Positions 36,861-47,603 of a stretch of 64,000 bases of DNA are shown piece by piece. Position 1 is the first letter of the stretch. Each line of letters starts with the position of its first letter. Origin of the DNA: Forficula auricularia (taxonomy: Eukaryota; Arthropoda; Insecta; Dermaptera; Forficulidae). The stretch is taken from NCBI GenBank assembly GCA_024734495.1, contig JALMQS010000132.1:2364789-2428788 (forward strand). The letters are read 5' to 3'. A program made the position numbers and the translations under genes. The notes below the pieces were generated by a model, which saw only the letters and a list, made by a program, of their open reading frames with translations, did no database searches and was not told where the DNA came from.

Positions 36861-38694
36861 GTGTGATAACAATCATTTTAATAACTAATTTTAATAATTA
36901 ATGTAATAATTAAATAACCAGATTACAATTGTTTCATAAATTTATCTATTTTTAATCGACTTCAAAAAAGGAGGAGGTTCTCAATTCGACTGAATTGTTT
37001 TTTTAGAAATGTATAAATTAATAATCTGCACCTGGCGATGCAACCCGCGAATCAACTCGTAACCTCTAACAGGCGCTGCTGGTTTTGTAGAAATACAACA
37101 CAGGTGGTAGATTCTTAAAAAAAATATTTTTGAGTAAGTACCAGATATATTATTATCACATTTTTCTGTTATTATTGTACTTATTAATCCCGATAGCAAT
37201 ATAAGCAAGTGTATTCTCGTTATATAAATGTTAATTATTCATTCTTTTTTCATTTAAAAAACGAACGATTCAAAATGTAATATTTGTGTGTCTTTATCAG
37301 TCAGCGAATAAGCTTTTGAATGAGAATAAAGCTGTCAGAAGAAGTTCGAGAACGTTCAAAATTTTTTCAGTGGGATTTTATTTATTTGAAAGTTGTGATA
37401 GAGGCTACAGAAAAAAGCTAAATAAAGAGATAAGTAGTTAGTTCTTTTTGTTTTCCAAATTTGGTTTTAAGATTTTCAACAACAAATTCTAAGAAATTTA
37501 TATTTAATTCCTTCAACTACTAGAGAAAAAAATACCGCTTGCTGGTATGCAATTGCTTTTACAAGAACACTGCAGCTTTTTTCTAAACTATTGGTCATAA
37601 ATTAAAAATAAATAATGTAACGATTTGTTATCTATGCCTCTAAGAATATCAAATGGTCTTTGAAAGTTATACAAATAATAATAGAAACTCTAACAAGTGA
37701 ATGAGATCTGAATTTTACTTTTTCATCAATCTAAATGGCTGCCTCTTATTCTCATAAACCCATAGATAACAGATTTGTTGGCTTAAAAATAAAATATTAA
37801 GCATTAAGTTCGAGTATTTTTGTATCTAGTATACTCGTAATACAGTACAAGCCCCGTTACTTTAAAAAAATGTAACCCCTCTAATTTGGTTCCCTCTCAA
37901 AACACACTGGCTAGAGTTGGAAGGCCATAAACACCAGCTAAAGGGAGCTTAAGCTGACACATTGACGAAAATATAGTGATAATACTAATTTGTTATATTA
38001 AAGGGACGTTAAACTAGAAGAGTGATGGTAAAGTTTTTTTTATTCTGTATTGTCAAAATTTTAATTTGCTTCTAATATTGTTATTCGTGTGTGTTATCAC
38101 ATATGGATTATATTTTAAATATATACATTGGCATAGATAAAGGGTTTATTTCTAATATATTCATAAAACCAGAATAATTCACTTTTAAATTTGGAGGAAA
38201 ATGTCTTCGAAATTAGAGTAAGTATATTCAATGGTAACTAGAATATATAACTAACAGTCGCGTGCGGCCCATGGATGCTGTGGATGCTGCGCATTCCTAA
38301 ATTTTCAAAAAGTCAATAGTATTTTCATACCATCTCATAAAAAATTTAATGTTAAATTTGAAAAATAACGAAAAAGTTCTGGCATTTATCAATGAATTTT
38401 ATCCAAAAGAGCGAAAAATAAAATAAAATTTAAAAAATTGAAGTGTTCATTTTTGAACAGGGTCCTCTGGTTAAAATGTCACCGCCCACCACTGATAACT
38501 AAGCTATTAAATATTGATATATTATGAAATATTTATTTTAGATTGGAAAATAAGATGAGACTGTCAAAATTCTAGTTTTAATTAGAAATATTATTTATAT
38601 AAAAAAAAGACACACTTGATGCTGTATATTGAATGTAAATTTGAAACATTCTCAAGAAAAATTTAAAATCGATCAACAAGTTTCAACAAGGACC

Positions 38695-38951
38695 ATCGCG
38701 CATGCTGGCGCTTCGGTAGATTTGAGAATTTTTTTATTGAATTTGGCTGGGATTACATCAATCTTAGGAGCAATCAATTTTATCACAACGGTTATTAATA
38801 TGCGCCCTACAGGACTTAGGTTGGAATGAATACCATTATTTGTATGGTCAGTAGCAATTACTGCCCTCTTGTTATTGGTTTCTTTACTACTATTTGCGAG
38901 GCCATTACCATGCTTTTAACAGAACGAAATTTAAATACATCTTTTTTTGAC
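38695..38951 (+). pseudogene. NUMT: fragment of mitochondrial cytochrome c oxidase subunit I
   Basis: The frame reads [20 protein letters not shown], then [17 protein letters not shown], a segment specific to COI. A TGA that the mitochondrial code reads as Trp follows (E-W-MPLFVWSV). A small deletion near 38905 shifts the frame, after which ITMLLTERNLNTSFFD resumes. The in-frame TGA and the frameshift show a nuclear insertion of mitochondrial DNA, not a functional gene. It lies inside the perlecan SEA intron. The flanking sequence is not recognisable as COI, so the fragment is about 257 bp. Residue choice fits an arthropod, but I could not place the species. Confidence 0.93.
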
Positions 38952-39966
38952 TCAAATACAACAATCAGTTTCCCCAAATTTGCATCATAAACCTAACATT
39001 TATTTTTCAAATCTAACTATTTCAACTTAACTACTCAGAAAATTAATAGGATAACACAGCTTGAAGCTGTGGCATAAGTCAGTGATCAACATTCGGGGTC
39101 ATAAATGCATCTTGACCTGACGTGGAATGAGCATAATACCTACTTCTGTTGTAAAAATTTTCTCAAAAATGCAATAATTACATTTTTCAAAATTACATTT
39201 GTTTCAAATAAAAGAAATGTAAACTCCTTTTATTCTAAAGCCTATCGTAGATTTGATTTCTCCATTTCTTTAATTTATAAATGTCATCATGAAATGTGCT
39301 TTAATTAAATAACATCAATAATAATTTACCCACATAATTTCCATACGTAATTTCGCAAACACCGAACATTCATTCACCCTAAAATTGTAAAGAAGTAGAA
39401 CAAACTCTTTCATCATTTCTTAATAATTGAATTACTTATTTTTCTTTCCACAGTTTACAACCTTGAAATCTTCAGGAATTTCGCCTCTATCTCCTAAATA
39501 TTCTCTTCTTGAATTTCAATTCTATCCTGATTCGTGGGAATTACCTACACTTTTTTGATACAATTACTATGCAACATTAATCATTAAAAAACGAAATAAA
39601 ATTTTCGATTTTTCCTTCCACAAAAATTAACACTATGAAAAATAGGAAAAAATTTCCGGTATGAGTATGAATGAATTATGCTTATAGGCTTAAAGTAATT
39701 TCCTGGTGGGAAAGAAAACATTATTCTTAATACTCTTTGGTCCAAATGAAAATTCCCCTTCTACACTTTCAAATCGGAGAAAATTGCTTTAGCAGTCCAC
39801 TGACGTCAATGCGATTGATTCTGATTCTTCAATATTTTTAATTAGGCCAATGATTTTATGTAGGTAAACACCCTATTTGAAAATTTACTATTTAATTCTA
39901 CTGGTAATGTTCAAAATGAGTAGATAAATCAGTATATAAATTAAATTTAAATAAAAGGATTCTTAC

Positions 39967-40123
39967 TCAATCTTAATCACGTTGGATTTCAGTGCTAGAT
40001 TATCAAAAATTGAGTCGACTGCTCGAGTCAAATTATCCGCCAATTGTCTGAAGTTTTCTGATCGTCGATTTTCGAATTCTTGATGATAAACTTCTTCCAA
40101 GGTGAATGTAACGCGATATGATC
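39967..40123 (-). CDS. trol: Perlecan (trol) exon: first half of SEA domain
   Basis: A 157-bp exon, acceptor TTTTCAG (40124-40126), donor GTAAGA (39966 downward). With the split codon from the exon above it encodes residues 235-286, starting SYRVTFTLEEVYHQEFENRR and continuing with FRQLADNLTRAVDSIFDN. The pattern of a beta-strand, an acidic/aromatic helix with paired hydrophobics, and then VIKIE is that of the first half of a SEA domain, an extracellular module found in perlecan domain I, mucins and agrin. The exon leaves in phase 2, matching the entry of the exon at 31552-31721, which supplies the second half. The intron separating them is 8.2 kb and packed with mobile elements. SEA identification is by pattern only; a profile search would settle it. 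Confidence 0.86.
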
Positions 40124-40784
40124 CTGAAAATAGAAAAAAAGAAAACTGTTAAATTATATAATTCTATACAAGTTTTTAATTTAGAAATAATCGTAAGAAT
40201 AAAATTAATAATATTATTTTATATATAATATGTTCGATTAAGGGATGCGCGCTAATCAGGTTGTTGTTTGATGGGTTCTAAGCAGGAGCTGCCACCTATT
40301 GTCTCATTTAAAAACTAACTCTTTCTGAACCCATACCTTCTATTTAAATAATTGCATTCAACTATATGAGATTATATATCCTTTGGGAAGTTGATATATT
40401 TAATATTATTGTATTTTAATAACCGAATATTTAAAAGAGATTAAAAATAAAACTAAATGAAAATTAAATAAAGAATTAAATTAGATAATTATTTCAATTA
40501 ATGAAATCATATCTATTTTTAATTTTCATAATAATAAACGTACATGAAAAATGTTTCTGTTTTTTTGTTTTGTTTTTTTTTTGTTTTTGTTTTTTGCCTC
40601 CTATTTTCGAAACATTTCAAAAACGACTGAAACTATTTTAATAACAAATTATGAGTCAATTCTTGATGTTTTCCTCTAAAATAAATGAGAATCGAAAAAC
40701 TTATATTTTAAGAATACAGATAAGTTTTCATTAAGTGTTGCCGGACGACGTATTAATTACAACTATAACGGATTTCTAGCGCAG

Positions 40785-41135
40785 TAGTTCTTAACCTTTT
40801 TAATATGCGACCCAAATTTGAAAAATATGTTCATGTCGCGATCCCCCCCCCCGTCTAAAAAGATTAATTATCTTTTTTTAGACGATACTTGAGAAATTTT
40901 CTTCAATTTTCAATCATGATTTTCACATATAAAATTATTTTGTAACAATTAAGATAACCAAAGTACTTTTGGATCTAAGGAAAAGTTAATAAAAAAGATC
41001 ATGTTTTTCATATTTTCATTAGTATTGAATAAATCAAAATATATATTTCAACTTATAATAATAAATAAAATATTTGATCAACTCTTCGCAGCCCAAAGAA
41101 TATGCATTGCGGCCCAATTTTCGGTTTAAAGGTAT
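40785..41135. mobile_element. hAT-like element, partial
   Basis: CAGTAGTTCTTAACCTTTTT at the left and a GCGGCCCAATTTTCGG block followed by AGGTATAGTTCAAGTG at the right resemble hAT ends. No target duplication was confirmed. Confidence 0.45.
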
Positions 41136-41189
41136 AGTTCAAGTGTCCCGGTCAGTTTGTCGTTTTGTCCCTGTTATTTGGAAAAAATT

Positions 41190-41398
41190 ATATACTTCTT
41201 ACTCTTATTTCCTTTATGTCTTCTAATCTTTCACTACTTTTTATTTCTCTCTACTTCCCCCATAAAATTTGTGTATTGGTGAACTCTTTTGCCAAATTTG
41301 TAAAATATTGTTACTAAATTATGTATAAACACTAGGTGGGACCTAAGGTCCTATGTTTGTATACTTTGTTAAATAAATAAAAATAAATAAATAAATTA
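41190..41398 (+). mobile_element. LINE 3' end inserted in family F
   Basis: Ends CACTAGGTGGGACCTAAGG, then TTTGTATACTTTGTTAAATA and repeated AAATAAATAAATA. Its absence from the other family F copies marks it as an insertion. No coding frame is kept. Confidence 0.6.
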
Positions 41399-41659
41399 AG
41401 TGTTTCCTCGGAAAAGTTAATTGTGAACTGAATTTTAGTGGATTTCTCAACGCGATTAAAAATACAAAGATATAGAACTAAAAGTAAAAACTTTTTCAAA
41501 ACTCAATACGCATGCTATTTAGAACCGCAACAGGTAATTTCTTTTTTACATTTTTGTTTGAATTTTTATTAAGTCCAATTGAATATTATCTCTCTCTATA
41601 ACGAGTATCCTTTTGGACCGAGGGCAAAAGGCCATTCCTAGAATAATAGAAATTAAGAC

Positions 41660-41764
41660 TATTAAATTGATGAAGAGGGCAAAGCCCTCGAAACTATAGT
41701 CTCGTTATAAATAAATAAAATTTATAATTCCAGCAGAAGACACACTCTTTTATTGTCTCCTTCA
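41660..41764 (+). mobile_element. Solo hammerhead-family-1 element, 105 bp
   Basis: Flanked by AGAAATTAAGAC on both sides (41648-41659 and 41765-41776), a 12-bp target duplication inside family F. It carries a hammerhead-like core and ends CACACTCTTTTATTGTCTCC plus TTCA, as in the foldback copy at 49779-50020. Size and duplication fit a 5'-truncated Penelope-like or non-autonomous retro-insertion. Confidence 0.8.
41667..41701 (+). ncRNA. Hammerhead-like motif, solo copy
   Basis: TTGATGA (C3 changed to T), an extra A, stem II GAGGGC/GCCCTC with loop AAA, then GAAA (41690-41693), stem III AC/GT closed by TATA, and C17 at 41701. All core positions except C3 match the hammerhead consensus. It is antisense to the host gene. 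Confidence 0.6.
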
Positions 41765-42535
41765 AGAAATTAAGACATTAATCTATAATAGTCTGAAACG
41801 GATCTGAACTTGTATTAGGCATCCTTGCATTCAATACACGTTAGCTCTAAAGAATGAGAAATCATTCTAACCACGCCCTTTAAATTTATTTTCATCGATC
41901 AGATTCTAATGAAAGAATCGTTCACCCGCACATTAAATAATAAAAAAGGGAAAACAATTTCAAAACTCGGTACACTGCCCTAGTAATAATTTATGAACTT
42001 AAATATAAATTGTTCATTTATGGCTATACTGTAACATCTCTTTTAATATCTCAATAGAATAATTGCCTTTTGAATTCAAAAATCTAATCAATCCTCTATA
42101 TTGATAAAAACGAACTTTTTGACTTTCCCTTGTCGTGGCCCACCATCTTGCGTATCGGAATTCAGACATACAAAAAGAATATATATATATATATTATGCT
42201 CTATACTTTTATACCTTGTATTTTTAATTATTAGCTTACATTAAATATCATTGTTAAATATATATTTATATGAAGAATGGGTGAAGCTCTAGCTACATAA
42301 TAATCTAACTTTTGTTTTCTAGAATAGCAATACGCATTGCAAAGTAGAAAAACTATTGATGTGAGGATTGATTGTGAAGATAGTAATTTACTGTGTTTTT
42401 AAAATAAATGCATATATTTCAACAGTAATTAATTTTGTAGATGTGAAGATAGGTAACACCGTTAAATTTTAAATTCTTTATAGATTTTACTCCCAAATCT
42501 GAGCGAAATATAACTTATTTAGCCTTCACCGAGGC

Positions 42536-42569
42536 GACGTTTTGAATTCTCAACGATATCTTTCTTCAG
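42536..42569 (-). ncRNA. Hammerhead-like remnant
   Basis: CTGAAGA (42569-42563) is kept, but GAAA is CAAAA before ACGTC and stem II pairs poorly. A decayed member. Confidence 0.35.
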
Positions 42570-42793
42570 GGCAGAGGCTAGTTTAATTAAAATTTCCAAC
42601 GAATTTTTGTTAGAATTCGAATTTAGCAACAACTTTCCATTTTGATTCACACACCAATCTCACTTTAATAACAACTATGAAGAATATGAAATAAATGTTG
42701 TTTTCTTAAAATCAAAATGAATAAATTAATGTAACAGGAATAACAGGGAAATGAACAAAATTCAAAAATACAAAATTTTTATTAAATGGGCCA

Positions 42794-42824
42794 GACGTTT
42801 CGTTAATTTTTTTGACTTCCTCAG
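42794..42824 (-). ncRNA. Hammerhead-like motif with 12-bp stem I
   Basis: CTGAGGA (42824-42818), extra A, weak stem II (GTC...AAC), GAAA (42801-42798) and CGTC, so C17 is at 42794. Stem I is formed by 42825-42836 and 42782-42793, 12 pairs including one G-T. Stem III is the self-complementary ACGT with no loop, so a monomer could not close it but a dimer could. It is in the sense orientation in a perlecan intron. Confidence 0.55.
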
Positions 42825-43917
42825 TGGCCCACTTAATCACTCTTTGCCCAAAAACAATTTCACTATTCGACAAAACTTTATTAATCTTTTTTTAATACAT
42901 TCCTGGCTCCAATTAATCAACAATTTTGGACTTTACCTTAAAAATTAAAAAATTCAGCGAAATTAAGGAAAAGTCCAAAATTGTTGGTTAATTGGAACCA
43001 GGAATGTATTTAAAAATCAACTGGTGTGGTTACCACAAATCTTTCACATTTCGTCATCGCGATACTCCTAATTTACTCCCCTTCCTTAATTTCGGTTTTT
43101 TTGATTTTCTCAAAAACGACTCTAACGACTTTTTAAAAATTAGTGTATTTATCAAGTGTCATGAGGTATTAATTGTGTCAAATTCGCGCCGCGCGCTGCA
43201 CACTCCTACTTTACACCCTCTTCCTTTATTTCAATCGGATTAAAAATTTGACACAACTAATAACTCATGACACTTGATAAATACACTAATTTAAAAAAAA
43301 ATCGTTAGAGTCGTTTTTGAGAAAATAAAAAAAAACGAAAAATCTTTCATATAAATGTCCACTTCCAATTTTTCGATTCCAACTAAAAGCTTAACTCCTT
43401 CGAGCCTATGTCGAGCTTGTTTCGAATTTCGTAGCTTTGAGACTTATGGTTGCGAAACGTAGGGTGGGGGGTACATTTTTAAGTACGTAAACATCAACTT
43501 CCGGTTTTTCTATTTTAGCCAAAATCTTGTTATACTTCTTGTAGCCTTTAGATAGCTTAAGTTTCAAATTTCAAGGCTGTGCAACTTTCCGAAGACTAGA
43601 TATTAACGATTAAAATATTTATTTTACAACACTCCTAAATTACACCCCCTTTCTTTATTTCAATCGGATTAAAACTTATGGTTGCGAAACGCAGGGAGGT
43701 ACATACGTCATAAGTACGCATGAGCAATGGATTTTTGGCCCCTTTTTGACCTCTGGGGACCACAATTTCCGGTTTTATATCCTAAATTCGGTTTCCAACT
43801 ATTAAAGGCATCGATTCATTCCACCTAGAAGTTATAAAATGAAATTAACTTTTTTCATCTCTGAGATACAAGCTCTCAATGAGTCAGGAACTAGACAGGG
43901 CATCGCAATACTTCCAC

Positions 43918-44081
43918 CGAGGGGTGAACCGTGGCCTAATATGCTGTACACCTACTTCCACTTGTACTTCCAAATATTTCCAAGTACTTTCAAATATTTC
44001 CAAGTGTTCCAAATATTTCCAAGTAATTCCAAATACTTCCAAAGAGGTGTACACCTACTTCCAATCGCAGATCACCTCTCG
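43918..44081. mobile_element. Family C MITE, copy 2
   Basis: CGAGGGGTGAACCG at the left and GATCACCTCTCG at the right. The interior has repeated TTCCAAATATTTCCAAGTA units. An imperfect flanking repeat (ACTTCCAC/ACTTCTAA) and the uninterrupted sequence at 29720-29750 support insertion into family B. Confidence 0.65.
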
Positions 44082-44183
44082 ACTTCTAAATTATATTCTA
44101 TGAATATAAATGTGAAATTAAAAAGATTAACGATGTTTTGTCGAATAGTGAAATTGTTTTTTGACAAAGAGTGATTAAATGTG

Positions 44184-44215
44184 CTGAGGAAGTCAAAATA
44201 AATTAATGAAACGTC
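44184..44215 (+). ncRNA. Hammerhead-like motif, partner arm
   Basis: CTGAGGA, AGTC, a weak loop, then GAAACGTC. The inverted partner of 42794-42824; stem I is less well paired. Confidence 0.5.
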
Positions 44216-44447
44216 TGGCCCATTTAAGAAAAACTCTGTTTTTTATTTTTGTCAAATTCCCTGCTATTCCTATTACAAATTTATTATGGACGCGAATGAT
44301 ACAACGAATAAATTAATGATTATCAATAAAATTGATTCTAAGACTAATAGACAAGAAAATTATTAAAAAATGTAAATCTATTTTTTTAATTGTAGTGTTA
44401 GTTTTACGGTCTTTATGTAAAAGCTAGATTATCTCTGAGTTCCTTAC

Positions 44448-44668
44448 TTGTTTTTTGTTCCCCGCGGGTCTCAGTTCTTGCTTCAGTGTCGTCAGTTGGC
44501 AGTTCGGTTTGTCCACTTCCATAAAGGCTGTTTCTTCCTGTTTCGTCAAAATCGCCACTTGAGTCGATATCATCTTCGTCATCGGATCGGCGGAGTGCAG
44601 CAGCCACTTCTCCAAGACGGTTTGTCGATGCCTCAGGGATGATCGTGGATCGACGTGCTCTTTCCTCA
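44448..44668 (-). CDS. trol: Perlecan (trol) exon: glycosaminoglycan attachment segment
   Basis: A 221-bp exon with acceptor TTTCTAG (44669-44671) and donor GTAAGG (44447 downward); its phase joins both neighbours. It encodes residues 161-234. Two Ser-Gly sites sit in acidic surroundings: SSGDFDE (Ser198-Gly199-Asp200) and YGSGQTE (Ser212-Gly213). In vertebrate perlecan, heparan sulfate chains attach to SGD sites just before the SEA domain, and the same order is seen here, because the next exon begins a SEA domain. A dibasic patch (RARRS, residues 164-168) is near the start. Heparan sulfate attachment is therefore a family-based inference, well supported by the motif, the acidic context and the position. 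The exon contains no stop in this frame and has higher GC than the intron sequence around it. Confidence 0.86.
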
Positions 44669-45114
44669 CTAGAAAGTGTAAACATTTTTTAATTTTAAAA
44701 GAAGTAATTGAAAAAAAAAATTATTTTGCCGAGAGTAGCAGAGTTGTTGATTCACAAAGAGAAACAAACAAATAAATAAAAAAAAAATATATACAGATAT
44801 ATCATTTCGATATATATGTGTATGTTTATTTGCATCAAGCAGAGGACAACCTCTTTGTTTCTCTTTTTGTTCAAAGAACTAACCTTTACTTAGGAATTGT
44901 TATTTTACAGTAATATTTCAGTAGTGGTAATTTTTTCAAATAATTTATTCATAAGAAATTCTATTTGAGCTCCAGAAAATTATTAACAATAAAATATGAT
45001 TTCAAATATTCTAGTAAAAATGAGTGAGATATTTTGGCCTAATCTATCCAAATGTATTTTAACCGGTCTCTTGGAATCTCCCAAGTGTAATTAATTTTTC
45101 AAAGTAAAGATAGC

Positions 45115-45260
45115 ATTACAGGTTTGATGTTTTAGTGGTTAAGTTGATTTTCGAAAGAAAAGTTTTGGCTGAAACCAACTAGATGGTATATTTTTAATGA
45201 GAAAGTCTCATGAGATGTTTCCAGACTATTTCTGAAGATGTTTTCAAGTACTGTAAAAGA
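45115..45260 (+). repeat. Family D repeat
   Basis: GGTTAAGTTGATTTTCGAAA, then GGCTGAAACCAACTAGATGG and CTGAAGATGTTTTCAAGTAC. It matches 24500-24610 and 26540-27260. Confidence 0.55.
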
Positions 45261-45348
45261 AGTATATTATTGATAGCCTAGGATTCTGATAAGAATTTCT
45301 CATTAAAAAATTGAGCATTTTTTTAAAATTAATTATATTAATGTGAGG

Positions 45349-45545
45349 TAGAGTTGCACCGAGGAGGTGCAGCCCTTATGGCCTAAATTGGCCACTCCAT
45401 CGTGAAAAGAAGAAAAAGAGATTTTGTGGGCTCGGTATGAGTCGAAGGTATATGCGGATCCGGGTCTTAAACAAATTAAGTTATAGGTCGCGGGGAAGAG
45501 GGTGGCGGAAGCGAGTTCCAGTTACTGAAGATCATAGGAATTAAC
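45349..45545 (-). pseudogene. CR1/Jockey-type LINE 3' end remnant
   Basis: On the minus strand the sequence reads PMIFSNWNSLPP near the start and ends in a 3' UTR with GGGCTGCACCTCCTCGGTGC and CAACTC, comparable to GGTTGTACCTTCTTGGTGCA in the element at 35040-35437. Frames are broken. It is in the same orientation as perlecan. Confidence 0.55.
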
Positions 45546-45879
45546 GACCTTTACTTTTAAGTCTAGTATTTTTAATTTTTAGGTTACATTAAGTATCATT
45601 ATTAAAAAAAATTATAAACATTAAATAAATATATTTTAACAAATATTTAATGGGGGAAAAAAATTCAACCTCGGAGTCCGGATAAAAATATACTAATACT
45701 TTAAAGTCAATTACAAGTCCTGAAGAAGGTAAATAAATAATAGAAAGCTCAGCAATCAAAATATGCGATTATAATGTTTCAATGGCTAAATATCAAAAAA
45801 TATATAAATAATTATCGAAATTTAAATTTCTATATTATATTTATAGAATTATCGGTTGTAAAATAAAATAAATAATTAC

Positions 45880-46048
45880 CTTTCCAATAACTCTTCACTG
45901 ATGATGGATTCCCGTTCGGCTGAAGTGTCTTGACTACTCGTTTCATGTTTTTTATTATGATTTTTATGGTGTTTCTTCGAATGAGCCTTTTTGGGAATTT
46001 TATGAGGTTTGTGACCTAAGGTGACGTCTTCATTTTCATCAACGTTTT
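45880..46048 (-). CDS. trol: Perlecan (trol) exon: Lys/His-rich linker
   Basis: Acceptor TTTTTCAG (46049-46051) and donor GTAATT (45879 downward) bound a 169-bp exon. The entering phase (two bases to complete a codon) matches the exit phase of the exon at 48700-49012. Residues 105-160 start NVDENEDVTLGHKPHK, continue as a strongly basic Lys/His block (KKAHSKKHHKNHNKKHE) and end in SSQDTSAERESIISEELLE. The open frame runs through the whole exon and leaves in phase 2. The basic block could bind heparan sulfate or metal ions, but that is inference from composition. No known domain is visible, and the product cannot be named from this exon alone. Its place rests on phase continuity and on the short introns either side (2.65 kb and 1.2 kb). 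Confidence 0.82.
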
Positions 46049-46182
46049 CTGAAAAATAATAATGAAAGGATTTGGTTAGTATACAATTTATTATATATAT
46101 ATATATATAAAATAATAAAAAGAACAGATCTAAATTTTAATAAGTTACTAATGGGAACGGATAGCGGAATAAGAATTATGGA

Positions 46183-46214
46183 TCAGGCAGCTAGTTTCAT
46201 TCTCTAGAAATTAT
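46183..46214. repeat. 32-bp direct repeat of LINE sequence
   Basis: TCAGGCAGCTAGTTTCATTC and the next 12 bases are repeated exactly at 46473-46504. The left copy is a detached duplicate lying 135 bp from the exon. Confidence 0.75.
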
Positions 46215-46359
46215 CAAAAATAGAATGACAGCAGCTCAAGAGATTTGTAATTTTTCTACTTATGGTCAATCACAAAGGAAGTTTTCTATTGTATGATGTT
46301 AAATTAGAAACAATTCGAAGAATAGCAATTGATCGATGGATTTTTATTTATTTTATTTT

Positions 46360-46920
46360 ATTTATTATACTAAGTAGGAGCAATTGCTATAGGCCAGGAG
46401 GGAAGAGAAGGAAATTTTAGGGACTAAGTACCTATGTCTGTGGTCTTAAATAACCTAGGGGAAAATCCGAAGTCAGGCAGCTAGTTTCATTCTCTAGAAA
46501 TTATAGGGATAAACGAATTGATTAATACATTATATCGATTCTTAACTAATTTGACATCAAAGGGTTCGATAATCACGTATTTCTTACAAACAGAAGCTTT
46601 AGAGGGGATATTGACTTTAACTCGTCAGAACAAACATCATGGTGGTAGTTATAGTACCTACAGAGAAATGGGGTAGACGATTCTACGGTGAGCCAAGGAT
46701 TCTCGTGAGCTAGATAGGCCAGAGTATCCTATTAGTTTTATTACTCTCTTCAAAAAAGGATATCTTGAGAATGCTTGGAAGACCCTCTCCACAAATACTA
46801 GCCATATTCGAAGCATGGACGAATCCGAGCCTTTTATAGAATAAGTAATTGAGAGGGCATAAAATAATGTCTAGTCCTGAAGAGAAAGCCAAATTTGAGA
46901 GTAGCAACTTTGACTTTTAG
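46360..46920 (-). pseudogene. CR1/Jockey-type LINE C-terminal pseudogene
   Basis: Read on the minus strand, the pieces ESLAHRRIVYPISL, (R)YYNYHHDVCSDELKSIS and LLFVRNT followed by LSNP, then NSFIPIISRE, follow the order of the C-terminal region of CR1/Jockey LINE proteins (E-L-HRR, then YY-H-CS-EL, RNTR and FIP-SR-WN). Stops and at least two frameshifts separate them. The 3' end is TAATAAATAAAATAAAATAA-like (46345-46375 on the minus strand). It is dead and 5'-truncated, oriented with the host gene. Confidence 0.62.
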
Positions 46921-47603
46921 AGACTTTAATTCCATTTCTGAAAACATTTCTATCTTTTATTTTTAACATTGTTGTGATTATCAAGTGGGCTAATAAATTT
47001 ATCTCAAAACTGTGTCTTTTGAAATCCTATTAAATATTTTTTCTGGTAATTTTAATTTTGAATCTCAAATCGTGCGCTATTAAAAGCCTACAAGTTGCTA
47101 GTAGAAGTGTTCATCCTCTCCCCTTTTAACTTAACGATTTAATTTAAAAATATGTGAAAATTCTCGAAAATACTTTAGTGTGAGTACTTTGAAAAAATAA
47201 TTAGTTTGGATGACAGATCAAACTAGGGATTCCTTACTCATTAGACCCACTCGCCTATTGGAGAATAGATATCGTACCTATATATAAGACAGTTCCGCCT
47301 CCCCGATTGCCCTTTTCCAGCCCCTTTTATTGGAGTATCGTAAACGTTTTTTTTTTTATCTTGGGCGTTAACTTTGAAGATAAAATTCATATACAAGAAG
47401 AAAGGCCGAAAGCAGTGGAACGTATTAGCCAATCAGAGAAAGATTATAATATACTTATGGGCAGGGCGATAGTTGGGGCAGTGGCCAGAAGGTTTAAGGG
47501 GCGTTTCAGACAACTCTATTTCTCTTTCAATATAAAAATGAGAACTAGTTTAAGATTCGGTTCCATGGATTCAAATTTTCGATTTGACTATTATTTGTTA
47601 GCG

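Larger units (their letters stand above)
31722..39966 (-). other. Perlecan intron splitting the SEA domain, 8.2 kb
   Basis: It holds the RTE-type LINE (31813-32634), a hammerhead-like inverted repeat (32947-33098), a MITE (33113-33268), a palindrome (34135-34530), a LINE 3' end (35040-35437), a MITE cluster (36143-36860) and a COI NUMT (38695-38951). 33370-33760 is complex, non-repetitive sequence of unknown role. 36870-38680 and 38960-39950 show nothing supportable. Confidence 0.8.
41133..42170 (+). mobile_element. Family F repeat, copy 2, with two insertions
   Basis: Collinear with 56625-56960 (GTGTCCCGGTCAGTTT, GAAAAGTTAATT, GGATTTCT) and inverted relative to 15860-16960. It is interrupted by a LINE tail (41190-41398) and by the 105-bp hammerhead element (41660-41764). 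Confidence 0.55.
42728..44275. mobile_element. 1.5-kb foldback complex with hammerhead-like arms
   Basis: Outer arms 42728-42865 and 44120-44275 are inverted copies (AAACGTCTGGCCCATTTAA on both strands, and TTCACTATTCGACAAAAC with its complement). Nested inside: a second inverted repeat (42891-42942 and 42964-43014, CCAGGAATGTATTTAAA type), a family B segment (43015-43910) and a family C MITE (43918-44081). No coding region. Confidence 0.75.
40124..44447 (-). other. Perlecan intron, 4.3 kb
   Basis: Almost filled with repeats: hAT-like sequence near 40785, family F (41133-42170) with two insertions, a hammerhead-like remnant (42536-42569) and the large foldback complex 42728-44275. 40140-40780 is AT-rich sequence without a recognisable feature. 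Confidence 0.8.
44669..45879 (-). other. Perlecan intron, 1.2 kb
   Basis: A short intron containing a family-D repeat (45115-45260) and a LINE 3' end on the minus strand (45349-45545). 44690-45100 and 45560-45870 have nothing recognisable. Confidence 0.8.
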
